From Streptococcus sciuri (GTDB lineage Bacteria; Bacillota; Bacilli; Lactobacillales; Streptococcaceae), in the NCBI RefSeq assembly GCF_024814375.1, contig NZ_JANUXX010000001.1, positions 310,001-374,000 on the forward strand: DNA of 64,000 nucleotides. The letters run 5' to 3'. The position numbers and the translations under genes were made by a program. Within the stretch, counting starts at the first letter, position 1. Each line of letters opens with the position of its first letter. Positions 37,948-47,436 of the stretch are shown piece by piece. Below the pieces are notes generated by a model. It saw only the letters and a program-made list of their open reading frames with translations, was not told the DNA's origin and ran no database searches.

Positions 37948-38619
37948 TTATAGTTTATTCATATCAGGGACAGTTCCTAGGAGGGTGAGTTCCAATTTGT
38001 TTTCCACATCTTCAGCTGACTTAACACGGTCATCAAGAACTTCTGCTAGGATGACAGCTACCATAGTGAGGAAAGCTCCCACTAGAAAGCCCAGAAGCGT
38101 GTTACGTTTAACGTCTGGTGAAGATGGTGCATTAGGAACTTTAGCAACTTCAAGTGTCGTGACATCTTCAACCTTAGCAACATCTTTGATTTTTTGTATT
38201 GCAACTTCACGAATAGTATTAGCAACTCTTGCTGCTTCCTTGGCACTGTAAGCTTTTATAGATATTGAAATCACACGTGTATCACTTGGAATAGCAACAG
38301 ACACTTTTGGTGCCCGAGATAGTTTTTCTTTTTCAATCACTTGATTTATGACATCAGCTGAAGTAATAATTTCTTTGTAGTCATTGACCAAGTAACTGCC
38401 TGCTTGTAAATCTTGGTTAGTGATATTGTTATCTGTACGATTAACCACGTAGATACGTGTGGTTGAAGTGTACTCCTTTTGTAAAAGGAAAGTACTCGCT
38501 AAAAAAGCCAGAACAGCCACAAACAAAGATACAAAAAGGATAAGAAACTTTTTGTGCCATAGACTCTTAAATAAAACAATGACATCAATTTCGATGGTAG
38601 AAGTTTCCTTTACGTTCAT
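37948..38619 (-). CDS. cpsC: Capsule chain-length regulator CpsC/Wzd
   Basis: 223 aa. Seen: two membrane spans (near residues 26-50 and 170-190) around an extracytoplasmic Wzz-like domain, and a proline-containing segment before span two (KVPNAPSSPDVKRNTLLG). Known: membrane adaptor that activates CpsD and influences polymer length and wall attachment. AGGAG just before its ATG. Confidence 0.92.
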   Translation of the reverse strand: MNVKETSTIEIDVIVLFKSLWHKKFLILFVSLFVAVLAFLASTFLLQKEYTSTTRIYVVNRTDNNITNQDLQAGSYLVNDYKEIITSADVINQVIEKEKLSRAPKVSVAIPSDTRVISISIKAYSAKEAARVANTIREVAIQKIKDVAKVEDVTTLEVAKVPNAPSSPDVKRNTLLGFLVGAFLTMVAVILAEVLDDRVKSAEDVENKLELTLLGTVPDMNKL

Positions 38620-38627
38620 ACAGTCTC

Positions 38628-39359
38628 CTATAATATTTGATTTTTTAGTATTTTCTCAAGGTTTCCCTTGAACAAAGCATGTGCTCTTTGTCGTCCATAA
38701 TCTTTAAAGATGGTATCATAAGCTTCTTGCATATAAGGTGGACGTTTATTAAGATTATGCATGTCACTGGCAACGCAGTGCACCACATCTTCCTTTAAAA
38801 AATAGCGTGCACGCTTTTTAAAAATTTTCTCGCTATCGCCAAAAAACTTAGGTTTTAATACATGATTACTGTTAATCTGAGTATAGCACCCCATATCAAT
38901 CAACTCTTTTACACGATCCACCTTGTACTCTAGAGCATTGTAGCGTTCAATGTGAGCTACAACAGGTGTTATCCCTAATAACAAAACTTTTGTCAAAGCA
39001 GAGTGTATCTCTTTCCAAGGTGTCAACATACTAAATTCAATCAGAGCATAGCGCGTGTCATTTAAAGTCGGCACCACACCTTTTTCAAGCTTTTGACGTA
39101 AGTCCTCTGTGTAAAAGAGCTCGCCTCCATAGAGAATAGCTAAATCTTCATAACGCTCTTGTGCAGTTTCTTTGACAATTTGGAAGTTCTCATAAATCGT
39201 CTGCTCAGGCGTTTCAAACATGCCCTTGCGGCGGTGTGAAGTAGAGATGATAGTACGTACACCCTGCCTATAACTCTCACCAATCAGAGCTAAACTTTCT
39301 TCCAGAGTCTTTGGCCCATCATCAACATCAAAAACAATGTGTGAATGAATATCAATCAT
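38628..39359 (-). CDS. cpsB: Manganese-dependent protein-tyrosine phosphatase CpsB/Wzh
   Basis: 243 aa from the ATG at 39357-39359 (AAAGGG upstream). Seen: PHP-type metal-binding motifs HSHIVFDVDDGPKTLEES, TSHRRKG, VVAHIERYNALE and VASDMHN. Known: removes phosphate from CpsD tyrosines. The frame seven codons upstream overlaps the cpsA stop and is less likely. Confidence 0.92.
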   Translation of the reverse strand: MIDIHSHIVFDVDDGPKTLEESLALIGESYRQGVRTIISTSHRRKGMFETPEQTIYENFQIVKETAQERYEDLAILYGGELFYTEDLRQKLEKGVVPTLNDTRYALIEFSMLTPWKEIHSALTKVLLLGITPVVAHIERYNALEYKVDRVKELIDMGCYTQINSNHVLKPKFFGDSEKIFKKRARYFLKEDVVHCVASDMHNLNKRPPYMQEAYDTIFKDYGRQRAHALFKGNLEKILKNQIL

Positions 39360-39369
39360 ATTTTTCCCT

Positions 39370-40839
39370 TTAATTTCCATTTAGCGTTGCATTAATTGCC
39401 GCTTTTGCCTTATCAATACTATCTTGATTGAGTTGCATCATATATAAACTAGCTGATGGCATAGCATAGGAGGTTAGCTGACCTGTTGAACCTGTACCTG
39501 AGACAGCTTGTGACGCCACTGTAAACTTATCATCAGAAGATAATTGTGAATTGGCAATCTCCATAATATCAGATAAAGGCATATTTGTTTGGATAGAGTC
39601 TTGTAAATTAGAGACAATCGCAGATAACTTTGTCAAAGAATTGAAGGATACCAATTTATTGACGATTGCAGAAATAACTTTTTCTTGATTTTTTCCACGG
39701 TCATTATCTCCATTTTCAAGCGAATACCGTTCACGAACGAAAGCCAAGGCACCTTCTGAATTCAGAGTGACATTTCCCACTCCAAAACTGTAATTTTTAT
39801 TGGTGTAAGAAGTAAAAGCTTGATCATTGTAAACGGTAATGCCACCGATTTCATCAATTAATTTCAAGAAAGATGTAAAATTAAGACGAACATAATAGTC
39901 GATTGTAATACCGTAAAGGTTTTCCAAAGTCTTACGAGACGTGTCAACACCATAAATCCCTGCGTGTGTTAATTTGTCATATTGGTTGTTGCCTCCATCT
40001 GGAATTTGCACATAGCTATCGCGCGGAGTAGTAGTCAATAAAATCTTGTGCGTTTTTAGATTAACAGTCATGATGATATTAACATCTGAGCGCGACACTG
40101 TACTAATCGATCCATAGGTATCAATCCCAGATACATAGATATTAAAACTATCCTTATCCGTGGATACTGCACTAGACTTTGTCGCCTTCTTAACTTTATA
40201 AGTGTAGAGTGTCTTGAGATTAGAAGAGAAATCCTTATCCTGTAACTCCAAAAGACTAGAGTAGGCGCTATTTAACACCATAGCTTGAGAGCTACCCTCC
40301 ATAAGATTGGTGTAAGCTTTTTGATAAGAATCCACAGTCGTAGTTTGCAAATCTATGCCTTTATCCGTTTTGACTTGTTTGATCAAGGCGGCGATATTCT
40401 CAGAATCGCTAGAAGTTGGTGCTTCTACTGTCTTTACTTGGTCAATAGATGTGATAGAACTATCTTTTGGCACAACGACACTCATCTCGACTTCGGAATA
40501 AAAAGTCGATTTATTCAAACTTTCTCCAAGGTTGATAGCAGAGCGAAAAGCAAATATGATACTAAAGGTAACGACCAAAACAATAGCTAGCAGGGTTGTG
40601 GTTATCTTCTTAGCACGTTTTAGGAGAATCAAAATCAAGCTTACAACCAAAGCACCCAATAATAGCGTTGTTAGCAAAACATTAATATAGCGAAAAGCTA
40701 AAAAATGATAGCTATACATAGCATAAATTGTGTAAAAAGATAATCCTCCACAAATAGCCACTAATACACTATTGATAATAGTTAGTGTGGATTTCATTTT
40801 TTTTGTTTCTCGTCTGTTACGACGACTAGAACCAGTCAT
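39370..40839 (-). CDS. cpsA: LytR-CpsA-Psr family protein CpsA/Wzg
   Basis: 489 aa from the ATG at 40837-40839 (AAAGGAG upstream). Seen: a basic cytoplasmic N-terminus, three membrane spans, an accessory domain, and the LCP domain with TTPRDSYVQIP, KLTHAGIYG and FVRERYSLENGDNDRGKNQE. Known: LCP proteins attach lipid-linked glycopolymers to peptidoglycan; CpsA also affects capsule transcription. First gene of the operon, with a leader of about 118 bases. Confidence 0.92.
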   Translation of the reverse strand: MTGSSRRNRRETKKMKSTLTIINSVLVAICGGLSFYTIYAMYSYHFLAFRYINVLLTTLLLGALVVSLILILLKRAKKITTTLLAIVLVVTFSIIFAFRSAINLGESLNKSTFYSEVEMSVVVPKDSSITSIDQVKTVEAPTSSDSENIAALIKQVKTDKGIDLQTTTVDSYQKAYTNLMEGSSQAMVLNSAYSSLLELQDKDFSSNLKTLYTYKVKKATKSSAVSTDKDSFNIYVSGIDTYGSISTVSRSDVNIIMTVNLKTHKILLTTTPRDSYVQIPDGGNNQYDKLTHAGIYGVDTSRKTLENLYGITIDYYVRLNFTSFLKLIDEIGGITVYNDQAFTSYTNKNYSFGVGNVTLNSEGALAFVRERYSLENGDNDRGKNQEKVISAIVNKLVSFNSLTKLSAIVSNLQDSIQTNMPLSDIMEIANSQLSSDDKFTVASQAVSGTGSTGQLTSYAMPSASLYMMQLNQDSIDKAKAAINATLNGN

Positions 40840-40963
40840 GAAAACTCCTTTACTATGAGAATACAACTCTTTTTTATTGTACTCTTTTTATGTTATGGCA
40901 GTTTTTCAAGGTTTCATTCCCTTTAAACCCCATCTTATCCTTGAAATTGTTCACATAGCTTTT

Positions 40964-40993
40964 ATTATACCCCCCCCCGAATGACTTTGTCAA
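40964..40993 (-). promoter_or_regulatory. Capsule operon promoter with a G9 spacer tract
   Basis: Minus-strand perfect TTGACA (40988-40993) and perfect TATAAT (40964-40969), spacer 18 bp. The nine spacer bases next to the -10 box are all G (40970-40978). Slippage would change the spacer to 17 or 19 bp. The rest of the 395-bp gap between cpsA and pgm holds the cpsA leader and AT-rich sequence with the pgm promoter; no other gene is seen. Confidence 0.85.
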
Positions 40994-41157
40994 GCGGTTT
41001 TTAAGAGTTTTTGACATCATTTATACTATATGTTATTTTTGAAACTAAACTATTTTTATTAAGAAATGTACCGACTTTTAATCATCTTTTTATGTGACAA
41101 ATCGTTATCTTGCTTTTTTGCTTTTTCTTCAAAAAGCGTGCCTTTTTAAGAAAACAA

Positions 41158-41166
41158 TGTTATAAT
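41158..41166 (+). promoter_or_regulatory. pgm extended -10 promoter
   Basis: TGTTATAAT (hexamer 41161-41166), 69 bases before the pgm ATG. No good -35. Confidence 0.5.
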
Positions 41167-41234
41167 GAAAACGGTTGTATATTTTCTTAACCATTCGTTG
41201 GGATTTACATTTTAAATTAAGGAGTGATTTACCT

Positions 41235-42953
41235 ATGTCTTACAAGGACAGTTGTCAAAAATGGCTTGACTTTAAAGATTTACCTGATTATCTACGAGAT
41301 GAAATTGTTGCTATGGATGACAAGACAAAAGAAGATGCTTTCTACACCCACTTAGAGTTTGGTACAGCTGGTATGCGTGGACTTATCGGTGCTGGGACAA
41401 ACCGTATCAACATTTACGTTGTTCGCCAAGCGACAGAAGGACTTGCGCAATTGATTAATTCTAAAGGTGATGAAGCTAAGAAACGAGGTGTCGCCATCGC
41501 TTACGATTCTCGCCACTTCTCACAAGAGTTTGCTTTTGAGTCTGCTCAGGTCTTGGCCGAACATGGCATTAAAGCGTATGTCTTTGAGAGTTTGCGTCCT
41601 ACACCAGAGCTTTCCTTTGCGGTGCGTCATTTACATACATTTGCAGGTATCATGATAACTGCAAGCCATAACCCTGCACCATTCAATGGCTACAAAGTCT
41701 ACGGTGAAGATGGGGGGCAAATGCCACCCGCTGACGCTGATGCGTTGACTGACTATATTCGTGCCATTGCACATCCATTTGATATTGCACTAGCTGATTT
41801 TGACAAAGCAAAAGCCACTGGTCTTATCGAAGTCATTGGTGAAAATGTTGATAGTGCCTATCTCAGGGAAGTTTCTGATGTTACTATCAATAAAGAGTTG
41901 ATTGAACGATATGGTAAAGACATGAAAATTGTCTACACACCACTACATGGTACGGGAGAAATGTTGACTCGTCGCGCACTTGCTCAAGCTGGATTTGATT
42001 CTGTTCAAGTTGTTGAAGCTCAAGCTGTTTCGGATCCAGATTTCTCTACCGTAAAATCTCCAAACCCAGAAAACCAAGAAGCTTTTGCTCTTGCTGAAGA
42101 ACTTGGCCATAAAGTTGACGCTGACGTTCTTGTCGCAACTGATCCCGATGCAGATCGACTCGGTGTTGAGATTCGTCAAGCAGACGGTACCTATAGAAAT
42201 CTATCTGGTAATCAAATTGGTGCTATCATTGCTAAATATATCCTTGAAGCTCACAAGCAAGCAGGTACACTTCCAAATAATGCTGCGCTTGCTAAGTCAA
42301 TCGTATCAACTGAGTTAGTCACAAAGATCGCTGAAAGCTACGATGCAACTATGTTTAACGTCTTGACAGGCTTTAAGTTTATCGCAGAAAAAATTCAAGA
42401 ATTTGAGGAAAAACACAACCACACTTATATGTTTGGCTTTGAGGAAAGCTTTGGTTATCTCATTAAACCGTTCGTTCGTGATAAAGATGCTATCCAAGCT
42501 GTTCTTATCGTTGCTGAAATCGCTGCTTACTACCGCTCACGTGGTATGACACTATCTGATGGTATTGAGGAAATCTACAGAGAATACGGCTATTACGCTG
42601 AAAAAACACTTTCATTAACCCTCTCAGGTGTGGATGGTGCTGCGCAAATTAAAGCTATCATGGATAAATTCCGAGACAATGCACCAACACAATTTAATAA
42701 AACAGATATTGTCCTTCTGGAAGATTTTGAAAAACAAACAGCTACCGCTAAGGATGGTCGTGTGATAGCATTAACGACACCACCTAGCAATGTTTTAAAA
42801 TACCTTTTAGCCGATGACTCTTGGTTTGCTGTCCGTCCATCTGGTACAGAACCTAAAATTAAATTCTACGTTGCAACTGTCGGCAGTAGCCTAGATGAAT
42901 CAGAGCGTAAAATTGCTCATATCGAAAAAGAAATCAATACTTTTGTTGGTTAA
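41235..42953 (+). CDS. pgm: Phosphoglucomutase / phosphomannomutase family enzyme
   Basis: 572 aa from the ATG at 41235 with AAGGAGTG upstream; an upstream extension of 20 codons is unlikely. Seen: the phosphoserine loop ITASHNPAPFNGYKVYG, metal loop ATDPDADRLGV, sugar loop GFEESFGY, and phosphate loop RPSGTEPKIKFY. Known: interconverts glucose-6-P and glucose-1-P, supplying UDP-glucose and dTDP-rhamnose for the polysaccharide coded next door. Terminator follows at 42955. Confidence 0.95.
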   Translation: MSYKDSCQKWLDFKDLPDYLRDEIVAMDDKTKEDAFYTHLEFGTAGMRGLIGAGTNRINIYVVRQATEGLAQLINSKGDEAKKRGVAIAYDSRHFSQEFAFESAQVLAEHGIKAYVFESLRPTPELSFAVRHLHTFAGIMITASHNPAPFNGYKVYGEDGGQMPPADADALTDYIRAIAHPFDIALADFDKAKATGLIEVIGENVDSAYLREVSDVTINKELIERYGKDMKIVYTPLHGTGEMLTRRALAQAGFDSVQVVEAQAVSDPDFSTVKSPNPENQEAFALAEELGHKVDADVLVATDPDADRLGVEIRQADGTYRNLSGNQIGAIIAKYILEAHKQAGTLPNNAALAKSIVSTELVTKIAESYDATMFNVLTGFKFIAEKIQEFEEKHNHTYMFGFEESFGYLIKPFVRDKDAIQAVLIVAEIAAYYRSRGMTLSDGIEEIYREYGYYAEKTLSLTLSGVDGAAQIKAIMDKFRDNAPTQFNKTDIVLLEDFEKQTATAKDGRVIALTTPPSNVLKYLLADDSWFAVRPSGTEPKIKFYVATVGSSLDESERKIAHIEKEINTFVG

Positions 42954-42954
42954 T

Positions 42955-42992
42955 AGAAAAAGAACTCTGAACACAACTAGAGTTCTTTTTCT
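42955..42992. terminator. Bidirectional terminator between pgm and hisK
   Basis: Stem AGAAAAAGAACTCT / AGAGTTCTTTTTCT with a ten-base loop between convergent genes, T-rich on both strands. Confidence 0.75.
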
Positions 42993-43006
42993 ATTTTTGT
43001 AAGCTG

Positions 43007-43744
43007 TCAGCTGATCAATTGACTCTCAGAAATACCATAATCTGCTAATAACGCTGTAATCTTGTCAAAATTCAGGCGAAAATGTTCTAACTGATGACCA
43101 TCAGAGCCGATAGAATAGCATTTGCAACCTAGCTTGGTTAACAACTCTAGCGCATAACAATAAAGATGCTCATGATTATAGAGATACATAGATTTTGCAT
43201 TTAACTCAAAAGCAAGATGTTTATCCATCATTTTTTGAAAAATAGAACATAGCTGATTTTCGTACTTCTTTAACTCAGCAGTCGTCACATCAAAGCGACG
43301 AAAACCGTAGTCAAAGTGGGCAAGGACATCAGCTTCCACGCGCCCAATCGCATCATCCAGACGTTTAAGATAATCGGTAATGACAGCATCTTTTGGCAAG
43401 GTTTCAACTTTATCATCCAGATAATCGTAAATGCCATTATGATGAACTGATAGTAGCTTGAGATCAAAATCTTTACCTGCTAGATAAGCTTTGATGTCCG
43501 CCTCACGTGGCTGAAAATAGCCAATCTCGATTCCTTTTTTGATACGATTACCATAGAGAGCATTGAGTCTTTCAATCTCATGACAATAGCGCTCATAATC
43601 AGGAATATCATCCTGCTGGCTATAAGGGTTGGACAAGTCAAAATGCTCTGTTGTCACAATTTCACCTGAGTAAGCTCGCAAATAATCCTCAAATTGCGCT
43701 TTGGAATCGTATGAAAAAAAAGTATGTAAGTGATTGTCACGCAT
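43007..43744 (-). CDS. hisK: Histidinol-phosphatase family PHP protein
   Basis: 245 aa from the ATG at 43742-43744, which has AAGGAG upstream. Seen: PHP metal motifs DNHLHTFFSYDS, TTEHFD, LSVHHN, LAHFDYG and GSDGHQLEHF. Known: PHP-type histidinol-phosphate phosphatases have this plan. No his operon is nearby, so the real substrate may be another phosphate ester. Confidence 0.8.
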   Translation of the reverse strand: MRDNHLHTFFSYDSKAQFEDYLRAYSGEIVTTEHFDLSNPYSQQDDIPDYERYCHEIERLNALYGNRIKKGIEIGYFQPREADIKAYLAGKDFDLKLLSVHHNGIYDYLDDKVETLPKDAVITDYLKRLDDAIGRVEADVLAHFDYGFRRFDVTTAELKKYENQLCSIFQKMMDKHLAFELNAKSMYLYNHEHLYCYALELLTKLGCKCYSIGSDGHQLEHFRLNFDKITALLADYGISESQLIS

Positions 43745-43815
43745 AAGTTTCTCCTTATCAACTAAATTGTAAAACCTATTTGAATATTTAAATAGCAATG
43801 AACAAGCGAAGCGCT

Positions 43816-46800
43816 TTAAGAAATATGGACAACCTCTATTGCTCTGCCACCTAATAGCACAAGGTATTTATCAACGGTGGCGATATTATAAGACTTACTA
43901 AGCGCCTCAGCATAAAGTGCCATCTGTCCTCTATAGCGCTCTACCAACACATTACTATTAGTGTACTTATCTGTCTTATAGTCAAATAAGACAATCCTAT
44001 CCTCAAAGAGCAAATACCCATCAACAATTCCTCGAATGACAAACTGTTCTTGGCTGACTGGATCTGTCTTGAGCATGGCAAAAGGAGCTTCACGATAAAG
44101 TTTATCACTATGTTTTTGAATAAGATGCCCAAGATTGCTCTCTGTAAAGAAAGCTAATACCATATCCAGATTGAGACTGGCTTTGACATTTTCGTGAGCT
44201 GATAAAGTTGATAAAGTTCTTGTGATGGTTTGCATGGTGACTTTTTCGGTCACATTCAAACGTTGCATTAGCTCATGCATAGCTGATCCAATAACTGTCG
44301 ATTCCACTTTTTCTCCAGTCAGACTCGGTAGTAAAAAACGCTGCTTGTTACGGTAGGAATCGATGACTGCTACACCTTCGCTATCCATAATCGGCTCATA
44401 AAACTTTTTAACCTGGCTAGGTGTTTGCACGCTTGGCAAGTGAATAGCAGCTTGATAACGGTGATTAAGCTTATCAACCTGTTCCAGCATATCTAAAGCT
44501 TGTTTAATATCATCTGATTGACGATTATGCGCTTGATTATCAGGATTAAAAGGAAGGTTTTGTGAAATACTACCGATTCTCTCATCGCTCAAATCCTCAT
44601 CTTGGAAAAAGCTGACTGAAAAAGGAAAGTTATTCTGATACGATGCTGCACAAAGTGCTAAAAACCAATCTTGGAAAGTTCTGCACCTTTTACGTTCAGC
44701 AAGTGCTAACCGTCCTTCTTGAAAATGACCGTCATATTTATCAGACCATTTGCTAGCACTAGCTTTACCAATCAGATAGAGCTTTTTTTCACTACGGGTC
44801 ATAGCGACATATAGTAAGCGCATTTGTTCAGACAAGGTAGCCAGTAAAAGAGAACGTTTATTGAGTTGGTAAGAAAGAGTATCTATGCTAACTTTAAGAC
44901 TAGGTAACATCTCTTCATTGACGTCATCTTTCATGTTTGCCAGATACTTTATCCCAATTCCCATCTCACGATCTAAAATCACAGGTGCATTCAAGTCTGT
45001 CATGCTAAACTTTTTATCCAGATTGAGGATAAAGACATACTTAAACTCTAGACCTTTACTTTTATGGATAGTCATGAGATGGACAGCATTTTTAGGTAGA
45101 GAAACCTCGACATCTGCTAGATCATTTTGATTTTCAAGAGTCTTATCAATCATATGAATAAATCGTGGCAAACCTTTAAAACCAGACTGCTCAAACTGAT
45201 TTGCACGTAAAGCAAGGGCATAGAGATTTGCCTGACGTTGCTCTGCTCTAGGGAAATTCCCCACATAGTCATAATAAAAACGGTCATTATAAATTTTCCA
45301 GATGAGATCATAAAGGGAATGAGTCTTGGCATAAAGACGCCAAGTAGTAAAGGTCTTTTGAAAAAGCTTTAATTTTTGGATAAGCTCATCTGTAATAAGC
45401 TCACTGTGTGCACCTGAGTGTGAGGAGGCTTTTACCAGTTTGTCAAAAAAAGCACACTGTGATGATGAAGATTGAACAGAAAGTCTGGCGAGATCATCTT
45501 CATCAAACTGGAACATAGCAGATCGTAAGAGCGCAACTAAAGCATAATCATTAAGTGGATTGTCAATAGCTCTTAGTGTATCTAGCATAACCATGACTTC
45601 AACAGACTTGAGAAAATGTTTTTCTCCGCCATCTGTCACAAGCGGAATCCCATATTGCTCAAAGGAGCGTAAGATACGGTCATTTCGTGTTCGTGAGGAG
45701 ACAAGAAGCGTAATATCACTAAAAGGAACTCCCTCGTCTTTGTGCAAACGAATAATTTCTTTTGCGACCAATCGTACCTCACCTGGTGACATTTGATCCT
45801 CGTTCTCTTCTAAAATTTCATCAGACTGATCTGTATCCAAAAATAACAGTTGGGTTTTATTCTCTGGATGAAGTTTTTTTTGTTTTCGACTTCCTGCTTT
45901 TAGTTCATGGCTCTCATCATAAACTATCTCACCAACGTCTTTATCCATGAGGCGACTAAAAAGACTGTTCGTACTATCAATGACCTCTGATTGACTACGA
46001 AAATTTTCCTTTAACAGGATAATCTTGCCATGTTCTGGATGTTTTTGATAATCATTAAATTTTTGATTGAAAATCTGCGGATCAGCTTGGCGAAAACGAT
46101 AAATAGACTGCTTAATATCACCTACCATGAAACGATTATGCCCATTTGATAACAGCTCTAGTAAGCGTTCTTGCATATGGTTATTATCTTGATACTCATC
46201 AACCATAACTTCGTGATAACGCTCTCTATAAAGAGCTCTAATAGCTGGATTTTTCTCCAATATACCAATAGCAAAGTGATTAATATCTGAAAATTCGAAG
46301 GCGCTTTCTTGGATTTTAGCCTGCAGGTATTGATCTGAAAAATCCTCTACAAAAGTTTGTAATAACTCCAACATTGGGAGGCTCTCTAGCTGGTATTTCA
46401 GGATAATATCCAAATGTTTAAAAAGAATGAGTTGATCTTGAAGATCCTCAAAAACTGCATAACGCTCTCCTGCTACTGTGACATAGCTACTTTTAGGAAT
46501 CAGTTCAAAAATATCCTTTGCTAAACGGCCAAGAGATTTAATGCCATACAGTGTCTCAAAATGAAATGACCATTCTCTAAGCTGCTCAATAATCATTCGA
46601 TGTTTCTTATAAGTTGCAGTAGGCACTTTTTTGGCAGTCAGTTTTTTGTACCCTTCTAAATCCGTCACATCCTGTAACTTATCTGCTGTCTCTTGCATAG
46701 AGACAAGTAGTAAGTCAATGTCTGATTTAGGAATAGCATCGTAATTAGTAGCGCTTTTAGCACCTCTTAGGAAATGAACTTTTAGCCACTGCTTGGGATT

Positions 46801-47436
46801 GGCAGTAGATTGGATAAAATCATGAATCTGATACACAATAGATCTAAAAGGTGTTGTGTTTTTGCTACGTCCTGCAAAATTTTTGACCAAATGCGTAAAA
46901 AGCTCAGCTTCATTTCCCGAAGCATAATCAGAAAACAAATCAGAAAAGACCGTGTTTTTCAGTAAAATTTGTTCATTCTTATCCTGCATTATTCGAAATG
47001 TCGGTGAGATACCCAACGTATAGCCGTACTGACTGACCAGCTTTTGCGTGAAAGCATCCATCGTTCCAATATCAGCATTTTGAACAGCGGCGAGTTGCTC
47101 ACTCAAAAAAACTTTGGTATCGGTATCTGTGCTTTCTTTTATCTTTTCAATCAACTTTTTTTCTAAACGTTCTTTTAATTCACCAGCTGCCTTAACAGTG
47201 AAAGTTGAGATAAATAAACGCTCAATAGGAATACCTCTTAAAATCTGGTCAATAATCCGCTCTACCATAACAAAAGTCTTTCCAGAACCAGCTGAAGCCG
47301 ACACAAGAATGTTTGTTCCGTTAGCATAAATAGCTTCAATCTGCTCTGGTGTACGCTTTTGCGTTTTATTTGTATGGCTCTCCTCGTCTTGTAAGTGCTT
47401 GATTTCCCTGTCGGTTAAAAAAGGCTTACACTTCAT
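43816..47436 (-). CDS. rexA: ATP-dependent helicase/nuclease subunit A (RexA/AddA)
   Basis: 1206 aa from the ATG at 47434-47436, overlapping rexB by 11 bases; the ATG six codons earlier is part of its ribosome site. Seen: UvrD-type helicase motifs (ILVSASAGSGKTFVMVER, VMVDEYQDNN, GDIKQSIYRFRQADP, LMTIHKSKGLEF, LLYVAMTRSEKKL) and a C-terminal RecB-family nuclease (GIVDGYLLF, IVLFDYKTDKY). Known: with RexB it resects double-strand breaks for recombination. Confidence 0.95.
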   Translation of the reverse strand: MKCKPFLTDREIKHLQDEESHTNKTQKRTPEQIEAIYANGTNILVSASAGSGKTFVMVERIIDQILRGIPIERLFISTFTVKAAGELKERLEKKLIEKIKESTDTDTKVFLSEQLAAVQNADIGTMDAFTQKLVSQYGYTLGISPTFRIMQDKNEQILLKNTVFSDLFSDYASGNEAELFTHLVKNFAGRSKNTTPFRSIVYQIHDFIQSTANPKQWLKVHFLRGAKSATNYDAIPKSDIDLLLVSMQETADKLQDVTDLEGYKKLTAKKVPTATYKKHRMIIEQLREWSFHFETLYGIKSLGRLAKDIFELIPKSSYVTVAGERYAVFEDLQDQLILFKHLDIILKYQLESLPMLELLQTFVEDFSDQYLQAKIQESAFEFSDINHFAIGILEKNPAIRALYRERYHEVMVDEYQDNNHMQERLLELLSNGHNRFMVGDIKQSIYRFRQADPQIFNQKFNDYQKHPEHGKIILLKENFRSQSEVIDSTNSLFSRLMDKDVGEIVYDESHELKAGSRKQKKLHPENKTQLLFLDTDQSDEILEENEDQMSPGEVRLVAKEIIRLHKDEGVPFSDITLLVSSRTRNDRILRSFEQYGIPLVTDGGEKHFLKSVEVMVMLDTLRAIDNPLNDYALVALLRSAMFQFDEDDLARLSVQSSSSQCAFFDKLVKASSHSGAHSELITDELIQKLKLFQKTFTTWRLYAKTHSLYDLIWKIYNDRFYYDYVGNFPRAEQRQANLYALALRANQFEQSGFKGLPRFIHMIDKTLENQNDLADVEVSLPKNAVHLMTIHKSKGLEFKYVFILNLDKKFSMTDLNAPVILDREMGIGIKYLANMKDDVNEEMLPSLKVSIDTLSYQLNKRSLLLATLSEQMRLLYVAMTRSEKKLYLIGKASASKWSDKYDGHFQEGRLALAERKRCRTFQDWFLALCAASYQNNFPFSVSFFQDEDLSDERIGSISQNLPFNPDNQAHNRQSDDIKQALDMLEQVDKLNHRYQAAIHLPSVQTPSQVKKFYEPIMDSEGVAVIDSYRNKQRFLLPSLTGEKVESTVIGSAMHELMQRLNVTEKVTMQTITRTLSTLSAHENVKASLNLDMVLAFFTESNLGHLIQKHSDKLYREAPFAMLKTDPVSQEQFVIRGIVDGYLLFEDRIVLFDYKTDKYTNSNVLVERYRGQMALYAEALSKSYNIATVDKYLVLLGGRAIEVVHIS

